The notes under the pieces are model-generated. The model was not told the origin of the DNA. It did not search any database and worked only from the letters and a program-made list of their open reading frames with translations. 64,000 nt of DNA from Pseudoduganella albidiflava (lineage in GTDB: Bacteria > Pseudomonadota > Gammaproteobacteria > Burkholderiales > Burkholderiaceae_D). Both the position numbers and the translations under genes were made by a program. Where the stretch lies: assembly GCF_004322755.1 (NCBI RefSeq), contig NZ_CP036401.1, forward strand, positions 1,550,001 to 1,614,000, written 5' to 3'. Of this stretch, positions 38,742-46,536 are shown in pieces (the first letter of the stretch is position 1; each line of letters starts with the position of its first letter).

Positions 38742-39782
38742 ATGCGCAAACTGGCAGTTTCATTGTGTTTCTCGCTGGCGACACTGCCGGCAGTGGCCGC
38801 ACCGGACTATACGATGACGGTGGTCGCCGATCTCGGTTCCTACAACGTGCAGGGCATGAACAATAGCGGGATCGGCATCGGCTATGACTACGGCATCAAC
38901 GCTCCGCTGATGTTCAGCCGGGATGGCATTACCGCCATGCCGATCGCGTTGCCGGGGCAACACACACCGCGGGCCATCAATGACGCGAACACTTTTGTCG
39001 GAACGACAACCCTTGACTCCTGGCACTACCGAGCCTTCGTGATGCGGGACGGCGTATACCGCGATATCGGCGGATCGCAGGATCTCCTCAGCACAGCCCG
39101 GGACATCAACAATGCCGAAACGGTGCTGGTCAACTATGTTCGTACCGACAGGAAAGGGGACGTAAACGGCAGCTACATCGTGAATGCGGACGGCAGCACG
39201 GTGGACCTGGGTATGCTGGGTTCGAATGGCGACACGTATGGGATCGCAATCAATGACCAGGGACAAGTGGCAGGAGTGACGCGAGATACCGACGAACGCT
39301 TCGTGCCGTTCCTCTGGGAAAACGGCACGATGACCACCCTTGGTGGACTCGTCCGCGGAGAATTCAGCAATAATATCAGCGGCATTTCCGAGCTCGGCCA
39401 TGTACTCGGGACTGAAACTGACTGGTTCGGCAGCCGGGCCTGGGTCATCAAGGATGGCGGCATCGAGCACTACGACTACCTGTCGCGCATCTTCCATATC
39501 GATTCGGCCGGCCGGATCTATGGCCGTGACCACGATTTCAATGCCGTGATCGTCGAGGGCGACACCATCACCCGCATCGCCGACCTGGTCGATGGGGCGC
39601 CCGGCCTGACCTTCGGCGTGGATGCCATCAACGAGCACGGCGAAATCCTGACGGCCAGGTGCATCAACGGCGATTGCGACAGCCTGGTGATGCTCACGCC
39701 GGTACCGGAGCCTTCCACGTACGCGATGCTGCTGCTGGGTGGCCTCGCCTTGTACGGCCACGCGCGCAGGCGCCGCGACTGA
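38742..39782 (+). CDS. PEP-CTERM protein with HAF-type repeats
   Basis: A 346-residue exported protein. Residues 1-19 are a signal peptide (LAVSLCFSLATLPAVAAP). The central part holds several HAF-like repeats, each pairing a short TxxxLG strand motif with an xINxxGxVxG turn (DLGSYNVQGMNNSGIGIGY; GIAINDQGQVAGVTRD; TLGGLVRGEFSNNISGISEL), probably a beta-propeller. The C-terminus is the sorting signal VPEPSTYAMLLLGG plus membrane helix and RRRRD tail, processed by exosortase XrtA-type systems. No exosortase gene is in the window. Role probably in matrix or surface functions, inferred from the tag. It ends with a stop shared in a hairpin with the convergent gene. Confidence 0.92.
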   Translation: MRKLAVSLCFSLATLPAVAAPDYTMTVVADLGSYNVQGMNNSGIGIGYDYGINAPLMFSRDGITAMPIALPGQHTPRAINDANTFVGTTTLDSWHYRAFVMRDGVYRDIGGSQDLLSTARDINNAETVLVNYVRTDRKGDVNGSYIVNADGSTVDLGMLGSNGDTYGIAINDQGQVAGVTRDTDERFVPFLWENGTMTTLGGLVRGEFSNNISGISELGHVLGTETDWFGSRAWVIKDGGIEHYDYLSRIFHIDSAGRIYGRDHDFNAVIVEGDTITRIADLVDGAPGLTFGVDAINEHGEILTARCINGDCDSLVMLTPVPEPSTYAMLLLGGLALYGHARRRRD

Positions 39783-39794
39783 CCACCTCAGTCG
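39776..39794. terminator. Hairpin spanning the convergent stop codons
   Basis: CGACTGA (39776-39782) pairs with TCAGTCG (39788-39794) around CCACC. The two arms contain the TGA stop of the PEP-CTERM gene and the stop of the minus-strand flavoprotein gene. There is no T run, so termination is only possible, not certain. Confidence 0.4.
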
Positions 39795-40855
39795 GGCAGC
39801 AATAGCGCATGCTGTGTGGCGGTATGAAAATCGCGCCACACGCGGTTGATCTCCGCATCTTCGCGCGCCGCCTGCAGGCCGCAGTAAGGGTACAGGCTGT
39901 CGACGGTACGGCGGCAGGTATCCACCAGCTGCAACGATACCCGCTGCAGGCCCGCTTCGTCCGCAAGCGTGTGGCGCACCACGGCGTCCCACGCGCGGTC
40001 GAGCACTTCGTACAAGGCGGTGCAGTGTTCGGCCAGTTCCTCCCGCGCCAGGGCCAGGCGCGCCGCCACCGCGGGCACTTCGCCGAGCGGCACGCCGCTG
40101 CCATGCTGGCGCCGCGCGGCGACCAGCGGCCCGGCCAGCGCCAGGAAATGCCTGGCCATGCCCAGCAGGTTGGCGGCCAGCGTCACGTAGGCCAGCGCCA
40201 TGAACGGGAAGCGGTACAGCGGCCCATCGGCCGTCGCATGGGCCGCGTCGATCGTGAAGCCGTGGCTGGCCGGTATCCGCGCGCCATCCAGGCGGTAGGC
40301 GTGCGAGGCCGAGGCGCGCAGGCCGATCGCCTGCCACGAAGCCTCCAGCGCCACGTGCCGCGCCGGCACGATGAAGGCGCGGATGCGTGGCTTGCCCTGT
40401 TCGTCGCGCAGCACTTCGCCGCGCTCGCGCAGCACGGCGTTCAGCGTGAAGTGCGTGGCCATCGGCGCGCCGCTCGCGTAGTCCCACCGGCCGGTGATCA
40501 CGACATCGTCGCCATCGATATCGGCGAAGCCGGTCGGCGCGCCGCTGCCGGCCAGGCACACGCCCGGCGTGGCCATGATCCCGCGTGCCAGGGCAGGGGG
40601 CAGGAAGCCGGCAAACCAGCCGGCGCCGGCGCACAGCGTGACCACCCATCCCAGGCTGCCATCGGTGGCGGCAATTTCCTCTTCCAGCCGGACCACCTCG
40701 GGCAGCGGCAGCTCGGCGCCGCCGGCGGCGCGCGGCGCCAGCATCGTCAGCCAGCCGTGCGCATGGAGGCGCGCCTGCTGTTCCGGCAAGAGGAAGCCTG
40801 CCAGCTCGGCCTCGCGCCAGGGATCGCCGGCGCCGCCGATCGTGCCGTCATCCAT
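39788..40855 (-). CDS. Acyl-CoA dehydrogenase-like flavoprotein
   Basis: A 355-residue protein resembling the acyl-CoA dehydrogenase fold: an N-terminal helical part (PEQQARLHAHGWLTMLAPRAAGG), a middle beta domain with FAD-binding features (GSGAPTGFADIDGDDVVITGRWDYASGA), and a C-terminal helical bundle. The usual catalytic glutamate was not assigned, and the form is nearer the DszC/HsaA-like group that acts as flavin-dependent oxygenases than to true fatty acyl-CoA dehydrogenases. It begins within the last bases of dgt (overlap of 8 bases at 40848-40855), implying coupled expression. Substrate is unknown. Confidence 0.72.
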   Translation of the reverse strand: MDDGTIGGAGDPWREAELAGFLLPEQQARLHAHGWLTMLAPRAAGGAELPLPEVVRLEEEIAATDGSLGWVVTLCAGAGWFAGFLPPALARGIMATPGVCLAGSGAPTGFADIDGDDVVITGRWDYASGAPMATHFTLNAVLRERGEVLRDEQGKPRIRAFIVPARHVALEASWQAIGLRASASHAYRLDGARIPASHGFTIDAAHATADGPLYRFPFMALAYVTLAANLLGMARHFLALAGPLVAARRQHGSGVPLGEVPAVAARLALAREELAEHCTALYEVLDRAWDAVVRHTLADEAGLQRVSLQLVDTCRRTVDSLYPYCGLQAAREDAEINRVWRDFHTATQHALLLPD

Positions 40856-42065
40856 AGATGCGCTCCAGGCTGCCCTTGCCGAAGTACTTTTCATATTCCA
40901 CGGCGGCGTTCACATCCATCATGCCGGCCAGGTAGTCGAGCACCAGCCGTTCGCGGGAATCCTTCAGGCAGCGCAGTTCCGCCGGCAGCAGCACGTTGTC
41001 GCGGTTGTAGCGCCGGTCGGTCAGCACCTCGAACAGGCCGCGGATGATCTTCTCGCCCCGTTTCTCGTACAGCTGCACATCCTTCTTGCGCAGGATCGCC
41101 TTCCACAGCAGCGTCTTCAGGCCGCGCGCCAGCGGCCCCATGCTGCGGTAGCCGAGTTCCTGGCCGTGCGCGCCATCGATGACGGCGATGTCGCGGCACA
41201 GTTCGTGCACGATCTGCGACGTCATTTCCTTGCGCAGCACGATCGAGTATTCCTCCGAACTGGCCTGCGCCTCGCTTTTCAGCGCTTCCTCGTGCGCGCC
41301 GTGGGCGATGCGCGAGAACGGCTCGAAGGCATCGGCGAAGTCGCGGCTGATGCGGAACTCGTGCAGGATCTCGCCCCACGTGATGATGCCGAAGCTCATC
41401 GCGTCTTCCAGGTCGTGGGCGGCATACGCGATCTCGTCGGACAGGTCCATGATCTGCGCGTCGATCGTCTTGCGGATCGCCAGGCCATGGCGTGCCAGCT
41501 CGCCGGACAGGAAATGGAAATCCTCGTCGTACAGGAACTTCCGGGGATTGTCGGCGCGGCGGTAGAAATACTTGGTGATGCCGGCCAGCGTGCGCACCGT
41601 CAGGTTCAGGCCCGGGTAGGCATGGTGCTTCTTCTCCAGCGTGCGCAGGATGCGGAACGCCTGCGCATTGCCTTCGAAGCCGCCATGCTCCTTGCCCAGT
41701 TCATCGAGGATGCGTTCGCCATAGTGGCCGAACGGCGGATTGCCCAGGTCGTGCGCCAGCGCGCAGGTTTCCGCCACCACGCTGCGTTCCAGTCCCAGGT
41801 CGGCGGCGATCGAACGGGCGATCTGGGCCACTTCCAGGCTGTGCGTGAGCCGGTTGCGGTTGAAGTTGCTGGCATCCACGCCTAGCAGTTGCATCTTGCC
41901 CTGCAGCCGGCGGAACGACGATGAATACAGCACGCGCGCGTAGTCGCGCATGCATTCCTCGCGGCCCTCGGCGCGGCCATCGGCCTGCGCATGGACGCGC
42001 ACTTCCAGCGGCAGGATCAGCGCTTCCTGCTCGCGCGCGAATTGTCGTGTTGCGGCACTGTACAT
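40848..42065 (-). CDS. dgt: Deoxyguanosinetriphosphate triphosphohydrolase-like protein
   Basis: HD-superfamily dNTPase of 405 residues that removes the whole triphosphate from dGTP or other dNTPs. The metal site appears as RNRLTHSLEV and CALAHDLGNPPFGHYGE (the His-Asp pair), with the later aspartate in IMDLSDEIAYAAHDLEDA. The N-terminal SSSFRRLQGKMQ block is typical of the family's type 2 proteins. Such enzymes lower dNTP pools and protect against phage or support replication fidelity. Divergent from the symporter gene; the downstream flavoprotein gene overlaps it by 8 bases. Confidence 0.94.
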   Translation of the reverse strand: MYSAATRQFAREQEALILPLEVRVHAQADGRAEGREECMRDYARVLYSSSFRRLQGKMQLLGVDASNFNRNRLTHSLEVAQIARSIAADLGLERSVVAETCALAHDLGNPPFGHYGERILDELGKEHGGFEGNAQAFRILRTLEKKHHAYPGLNLTVRTLAGITKYFYRRADNPRKFLYDEDFHFLSGELARHGLAIRKTIDAQIMDLSDEIAYAAHDLEDAMSFGIITWGEILHEFRISRDFADAFEPFSRIAHGAHEEALKSEAQASSEEYSIVLRKEMTSQIVHELCRDIAVIDGAHGQELGYRSMGPLARGLKTLLWKAILRKKDVQLYEKRGEKIIRGLFEVLTDRRYNRDNVLLPAELRCLKDSRERLVLDYLAGMMDVNAAVEYEKYFGKGSLERIYG

Positions 42066-42147
42066 GGTGGTTCCTCTTTCAGCTGCGCCGATTGTAGCCG
42101 GCCGCCGGTGTATATTGCTGCCGATTCACACTCTGGATGTTCCAAGC

Positions 42148-43713
42148 ATGTCCCCGGCTTTCCTGTTTTTCGTCATCTTCGCGTATTTCGGCCTGCTGCT
42201 GGCGGTGGCCTGGGCCACGTCCCGCAACGCCGACAATGCCAGCTTTTTCATCGGCAACAAGAACTCCCGCTGGGCGCTGGTCGCGTTCGGCATGGTCGGC
42301 ACCACGCTGTCCGGCGTCACCTTCGTCAGCGTGCCGGGTGCCGTCGGGCGAGACGGCTTCGGCTACCTGCAGATCACCGCCGGCTACGTGATCGGCTACC
42401 TGGTGGTGGCCTTCGTGCTGCTGCCGCTGTATTACCGGCTGAAACTGACGTCGATCTACCACTACCTCGAGGTGCGGCTGGGCCGGCGCGCAGGCCAGAG
42501 CGGCGCGGCGTTCTTCATCGTCTCGCGCACCCTGGGCGCCACCGCGCGGCTGTACCTGGTCGTCAACATCCTCCAGGCGGCGATCCTCGACCGCCTCGGC
42601 GTGCCGTTCTGGGCCACCAACCTGGTGATCCTGCTGATGATCCTGCTGTACACCTACGAGGGCGGCGTGAAGACCATCGTCTGGACCGACATGCTGCAGA
42701 CCACCGGCATGCTGGCTGGCCTGGCGGCCTGCGTGTGGTTCCTGCTGCATGCGATGGACCTGTCGGTGGCGGACAGCCTGGAACAGATGCGGGCGGCCGG
42801 GCTGGCGCGGGTGTTCGACTTCGACGTCGACAGCCCCGGCTACCTGTGGAAGCAGGTCGTCGCCGGCGCCTTCATCACCATCGCCATGACCGGCATGGAC
42901 CAGGAGATGATGCAGAAGAATATCTCGGTGCGCACGCTGGCCGGTGCGCAGAAGAACATGCTGCTGCTCACGCTGATCCTGGTGATCGTGCTGGGCCTGT
43001 TCCTGTTCCTGGGCGGCCTGCTGCACCTGTATGCGCCGCAGGCCGGCGTGACGGCCACCGGCGACAGGCTGTTTCCCGCCATCGTGACGGAGCACCTGCC
43101 GCCCGCGATGCAGCTGATCTTCTTCGTGGCCCTGGTGTCGGCGCTGTTCCCCAGCGCCGATGGCGCGATCACGGCACTGACGTCGTCGTTCTGCATCGAC
43201 CTGCTGGGCATGCAGCGCAGGCAGGCAGCCCAGGCGCTGGATGAACGGACGGCCATGCGCTGGCGGCACCGCGTGCATCTCGGCTTTTGCGCGCTGTTCC
43301 TGCTGCTCGTCATGGTGTTCAAGTGGATCGACAGCGCCAGCATGATCGGCGTGATCCTCAAGCTGGCCGGCTACACCTACGGCCCGCTGCTGGGCCTGTT
43401 CGGCTTCGGCCTTCTGACGCGCCGCGTGGTGCGCGACCGCCTGGTGCCCGCCGTCGTGATCGCCGGGCCCCTGCTGTGCGCGCTGCTGGAACACTGGCAG
43501 CACCTGTTCTTCGGCACGTACAGGCTGGGTCTGGAACTGCTGGTCGTGAACGGGCTGTTCGTGTTTGCCGGGCTGTGGCTGGTTTCCTCACCCGGAAGGC
43601 GTGGCAAGGGCAAAGAAGGCACCGGAGCCGCCGGTGCACAGGAAGGCACCGGAGCCGCCGGTGCACGGGAAGGCACCGGAGCCGCCGGTGCCACGGCAAC
43701 AGACGCAAACTGA
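42148..43713 (+). CDS. Sodium:solute symporter family protein
   Basis: A 521-residue SSS-family transporter with about 13 helices. The start ATG at 42148 (MSPAFLFFVIFAYFGLLLAV) was chosen; the frame extends 66 codons further into non-coding sequence and dgt's promoter region. Typical SSS features include FFIGNKNSRWALVAFGMVGTTLSG in the first two helices and TSIYHYLEVRLGRRAG. Substrate may be a sugar, proline or acid; not predictable. The tail has three repeats of a 9-residue EGTGAAGA(Q/R) unit. The gene lies divergent from dgt and 48 bases before sppA. Confidence 0.88.
   Translation: MSPAFLFFVIFAYFGLLLAVAWATSRNADNASFFIGNKNSRWALVAFGMVGTTLSGVTFVSVPGAVGRDGFGYLQITAGYVIGYLVVAFVLLPLYYRLKLTSIYHYLEVRLGRRAGQSGAAFFIVSRTLGATARLYLVVNILQAAILDRLGVPFWATNLVILLMILLYTYEGGVKTIVWTDMLQTTGMLAGLAACVWFLLHAMDLSVADSLEQMRAAGLARVFDFDVDSPGYLWKQVVAGAFITIAMTGMDQEMMQKNISVRTLAGAQKNMLLLTLILVIVLGLFLFLGGLLHLYAPQAGVTATGDRLFPAIVTEHLPPAMQLIFFVALVSALFPSADGAITALTSSFCIDLLGMQRRQAAQALDERTAMRWRHRVHLGFCALFLLLVMVFKWIDSASMIGVILKLAGYTYGPLLGLFGFGLLTRRVVRDRLVPAVVIAGPLLCALLEHWQHLFFGTYRLGLELLVVNGLFVFAGLWLVSSPGRRGKGKEGTGAAGAQEGTGAAGAREGTGAAGATATDAN
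43615..43692 (+). repeat. Three 27-bp tandem repeats in the symporter tail
   Basis: Units at 43615-43641, 43642-43668 and 43669-43692 (the last lacking its final bases) share the sequence beginning GAAGGCACCGGAGCCGCCGG. Because 27 is a multiple of three, gain or loss of units would keep the reading frame and alter only the length of the cytoplasmic tail. Confidence 0.9.
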
Positions 43714-43761
43714 TACAGTTCAAGTATAGCGTTACCTTTTCAACATTCTCCGGAGTTGCCC

Positions 43762-45642
43762 GTGTCCCGATCCGTGTTTTCCTACGTCCGTGGCGGCCTT
43801 GGCCGCGTGTGGCGCTTCATCGATGCCAGCCGCCGCGCCGTGATGAACCTGATTTTCCTGGTGATCGTCATTGCCTTGCTGTATGCGATCTTCGGCGGCG
43901 GCGCCAAGCCGCTGGGCGACAAGACCATGCTGGTGCTGAACCTGAACGGCCAGCTGGTCGAGCAGGCGCCGGGCGGCGCCAAGCTGGCCGCGCTGGCCAA
44001 TCTCGGCGAGGACAACGTGCGCCGCTACATCCAGCTGCGCGACGTGCTGCGGGTGCTGGACAATGCGGCCCGCGATCCGGACATCGCCGGCGCGCTGCTG
44101 CTGGTCGACGAAATGGAAGGCGGCGGCCCGGCCATGCAGCGCGAGATCGCGGCGGCCATCGACCGCTTCCGCGCCGGCGGCAAGCGGGTGGTGGCCTGGG
44201 GCTCGAACTACAACCAGGGCCAGTACCAGATCGCCGCCCACGCCAGTGAAGTCTACCTGCACCCGATGGGCACCGTGATCCTGGACGGCTACGGCAAGTA
44301 CCGCACCTATTACCGGGAAGCCCTCGACAAGCTGGGCGTGACGGTGAACCTGCTGAAAGTGGGCAATTTCAAGAGCGCCGCCGAGCCGCTGGTGGCCAAC
44401 GGGCCGTCGCCCGCCGCGATGGAAGCGGAAGCCTACCTGAACAACGACTTGTGGAACCGCTACCTGCAGGATGTGGAACAGGCCCGCAAGCTGCCCTCCG
44501 GCACGATCGCGCGCGGCATCGACAACCTGCCGGCGCTGATGGAACAGCACGGCGGCAACCTGGCCCGGCTGGCGCAGGGGATCAAGCTGGTCGATGGCCT
44601 GAAGACCCGCGACGAGATCCGCGTGCTGGTGCTCAAGCATGGCGTGCCCGACCCGGAGAACAAGTCGTTCCGCCAGGTCGGCTTCGACGAATACCTGGCG
44701 CGCCTGGCGCCCCGGCTGTCCGGCGACGCGATCGGCGTGGTGATGGCGGTCGGCGAGATCGGCGACGGCATCGCCGCGCCGGGCTCGATCGGCGGCCTGT
44801 CGACCTCGAACCTGATCCGCATGGCGCGCGAGGACGACAATATCAAGGCCATCGTGCTGCGCGTCGATTCGCCCGGCGGCAGCGCTTTCGGCTCGGAACT
44901 GATCCGGCGCGAACTGGAACTGACGCGCGCGGCCGGCAAGCCGGTGGTCGTTTCGATGGGCAACCTGGCGGCGTCGGGCGGTTACTGGATCTCGATGGCT
45001 TCCGATGAAGTGATCGCCGACGCTTCCACGATCACCGGGTCGATCGGCGTGTTCGCCCTGTTCCCCACGTTCGACAAGGTGATGGACAAGCTGGGTATCC
45101 ACAGCGGCGGCCAGCCCACCACCTGGCTGGGCGATGCCGGCAACCCGACGCGCCCGATGGACCCGCGCTTCGGCCAGCTGCTGCAATCGTCGATCAACCA
45201 CGTGTATGCGGAATTCACGACGAAGGCCGCGCAAGCCCGCAAGAGCACGCCGGAAAAGATCGACGCCGTGGCGCAGGGCAGGGTATGGACCGGTGCCCAG
45301 GCGCAGGACCGCGGCCTGGTCGACACGCTGGGCAGCTTCAACGATGCGGTGCGTTCGGCCGCGCGCCGCGCCAAGCTGGGCGCCGACCCGCGCATCGTCT
45401 ACATCGAGCGCGAAACCACCCGCTTCGACAAGCTGCTCGATTTCTTCGGCGCACCGCAGGCCGTCGCCGACCTGGTCGACGCCGCCGTGGCGCGGCAGGT
45501 GGGGAGCGTGCTGGCACCGGCCGGCATCCCGGCCGGCATGGCCGGCCATGTCGTGAAGGAACTGAACTGGCTGAACGAGATGACGGCGCAGAAGAAGCCG
45601 TTCATGGCGCTGACGCACTGCCTGTGCGGCGTGCCGGAATGA
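43762..45642 (+). CDS. sppA: Signal peptide peptidase SppA, 67-kDa type
   Basis: Membrane-anchored serine protease that degrades signal peptides left in the inner membrane after export. The GTG at 43762 is preceded by CGGAG at a good distance; an in-frame TTG 6 bases earlier is less likely, so the protein is 626 residues. One membrane helix at about residues 28-46. The S49 repeats give the catalytic dyad: Lys204 (NFKSAAEP) and Ser405 (NLAASGGYWIS). DSPGGSAFGSELI and TGSIGVFALFPTF are family hallmarks. It ends by overlapping a VOC gene (ATGA). Confidence 0.95.
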   Translation: MSRSVFSYVRGGLGRVWRFIDASRRAVMNLIFLVIVIALLYAIFGGGAKPLGDKTMLVLNLNGQLVEQAPGGAKLAALANLGEDNVRRYIQLRDVLRVLDNAARDPDIAGALLLVDEMEGGGPAMQREIAAAIDRFRAGGKRVVAWGSNYNQGQYQIAAHASEVYLHPMGTVILDGYGKYRTYYREALDKLGVTVNLLKVGNFKSAAEPLVANGPSPAAMEAEAYLNNDLWNRYLQDVEQARKLPSGTIARGIDNLPALMEQHGGNLARLAQGIKLVDGLKTRDEIRVLVLKHGVPDPENKSFRQVGFDEYLARLAPRLSGDAIGVVMAVGEIGDGIAAPGSIGGLSTSNLIRMAREDDNIKAIVLRVDSPGGSAFGSELIRRELELTRAAGKPVVVSMGNLAASGGYWISMASDEVIADASTITGSIGVFALFPTFDKVMDKLGIHSGGQPTTWLGDAGNPTRPMDPRFGQLLQSSINHVYAEFTTKAAQARKSTPEKIDAVAQGRVWTGAQAQDRGLVDTLGSFNDAVRSAARRAKLGADPRIVYIERETTRFDKLLDFFGAPQAVADLVDAAVARQVGSVLAPAGIPAGMAGHVVKELNWLNEMTAQKKPFMALTHCLCGVPE

Positions 45643-46025
45643 CGCCGCCGCCGACCGGCCTTCGCGTGCGCGACGTGCGGCCCTTTATCGGCGCCGCCGA
45701 CTTGGCCGTGTCGAAGGCGTTCTACGTGGCGCTCGGCTGGCAGGTCGAGTACGAGGACACGCACCTGGCCCTGCTGGCCAATGGCGGCCACCGCTTCTAC
45801 CTGCAGAACGCCTACGCGAAGGAGTGGGTCGAGAACACCATGCTGCACGTCACCGTGGACGATGCCGCGGCGGCGCATGCGCACATCGCGTCGCTGCTCG
45901 ACACCGGCGGCTTCGGCGGCGCGCGCGTGGCGCCGCCGAAGCGCGAGCCTTACGGCGCGCTGGTCACCTACGTATGGGATCCGGCCGGCGTGCTGCTGCA
46001 CCTGGCGCAGTGGCTCGATGAGTAG
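45639..46025 (+). CDS. VOC superfamily protein
   Basis: A 128-residue single-domain glyoxalase/bleomycin-resistance fold, starting at the sppA stop (ATGA overlap). It opens VRPFIGAADLAVSKAFYVALGW, where the usual metal-ligand histidine of the first strand is not present; candidate ligands are His in NTMLHVTVDD and Glu or His near the end (GVLLHLAQ). This is nearer the bleomycin-resistance subgroup, and metal binding may be lost. The function is unknown. Coupling to sppA is positional only. A 511-base gene-free stretch follows. Confidence 0.8.
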   Translation: MTPPPTGLRVRDVRPFIGAADLAVSKAFYVALGWQVEYEDTHLALLANGGHRFYLQNAYAKEWVENTMLHVTVDDAAAAHAHIASLLDTGGFGGARVAPPKREPYGALVTYVWDPAGVLLHLAQWLDE

Positions 46026-46536
46026 CACGCAGCAGGCTCGGCGCACGCCTGACGCTGGCCGGTAGCGGCCCGGCGGGGTATCGAACGCGCTGCCGGTTCG
46101 GCGGGCACGTGAGGGCGTCGCGCGTTGCCGCCTCCTGAAGCCCGGCCGTGCCTGCGCCCGGCAATACCGTTGGCCAACGGCGCCAGGGAGCGCGGCCGTG
46201 GTGGCCGGCGATGGCCGGTTCATGGGCGAAGCATGCGCGATGCCACACTACCACGAAAAGTTCCTGATCGTAACTTCAAGTAATTTGGGGAATTCTTTTC
46301 GCCACGACGGCGAAGCGAATGGCCGGCCTGTATGGAAGAGCACGCCGCCTTATATCGCCGATACACGAATGACAACTGTGGCGGCGCTGCTTTGCGCCAG
46401 CAACAGGAAACGCACCGTTTCTGTCGTTCAAGTGCGACTGCCGGCGCATCTTATCGGCCATGTTTGATGCAGTGCAAAGGCGCGATATATCCCACCGGCA
46501 TCATCTGATTTCCAAAATTACTGTTGGGAAATCGCG
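46026..46536 (+). other. Gene-free 511-base stretch before the giant repeat gene
   Basis: No convincing gene: short frames (for example 46198-46467) lack family features and the codon bias of their neighbours. The first 170 bases are GC-rich with scattered short inverted repeats around GCCGG, the last 270 are noticeably AT-richer than the rest of the window. A possible promoter lies at the 3' end. The change in composition suggests regulatory sequence or remnants of an older gene ahead of the large gene. Confidence 0.5.
46464..46491 (+). promoter_or_regulatory. Possible promoter of the giant repeat-protein gene
   Basis: TTGATG at 46464-46469 and TATATC at 46486-46491, 16 bases apart, lie 45 bases before the start codon. 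Each hexamer matches consensus at four of six positions, so this is weak evidence. The start codon has only a poor ribosome site (TGGGAAAT). Confidence 0.3.

Noticed and set aside
46198..46467. Possible 89-residue gene in the gap before the giant gene
   Set aside because: No family features, atypical codon use and no ribosome site; most likely non-coding.
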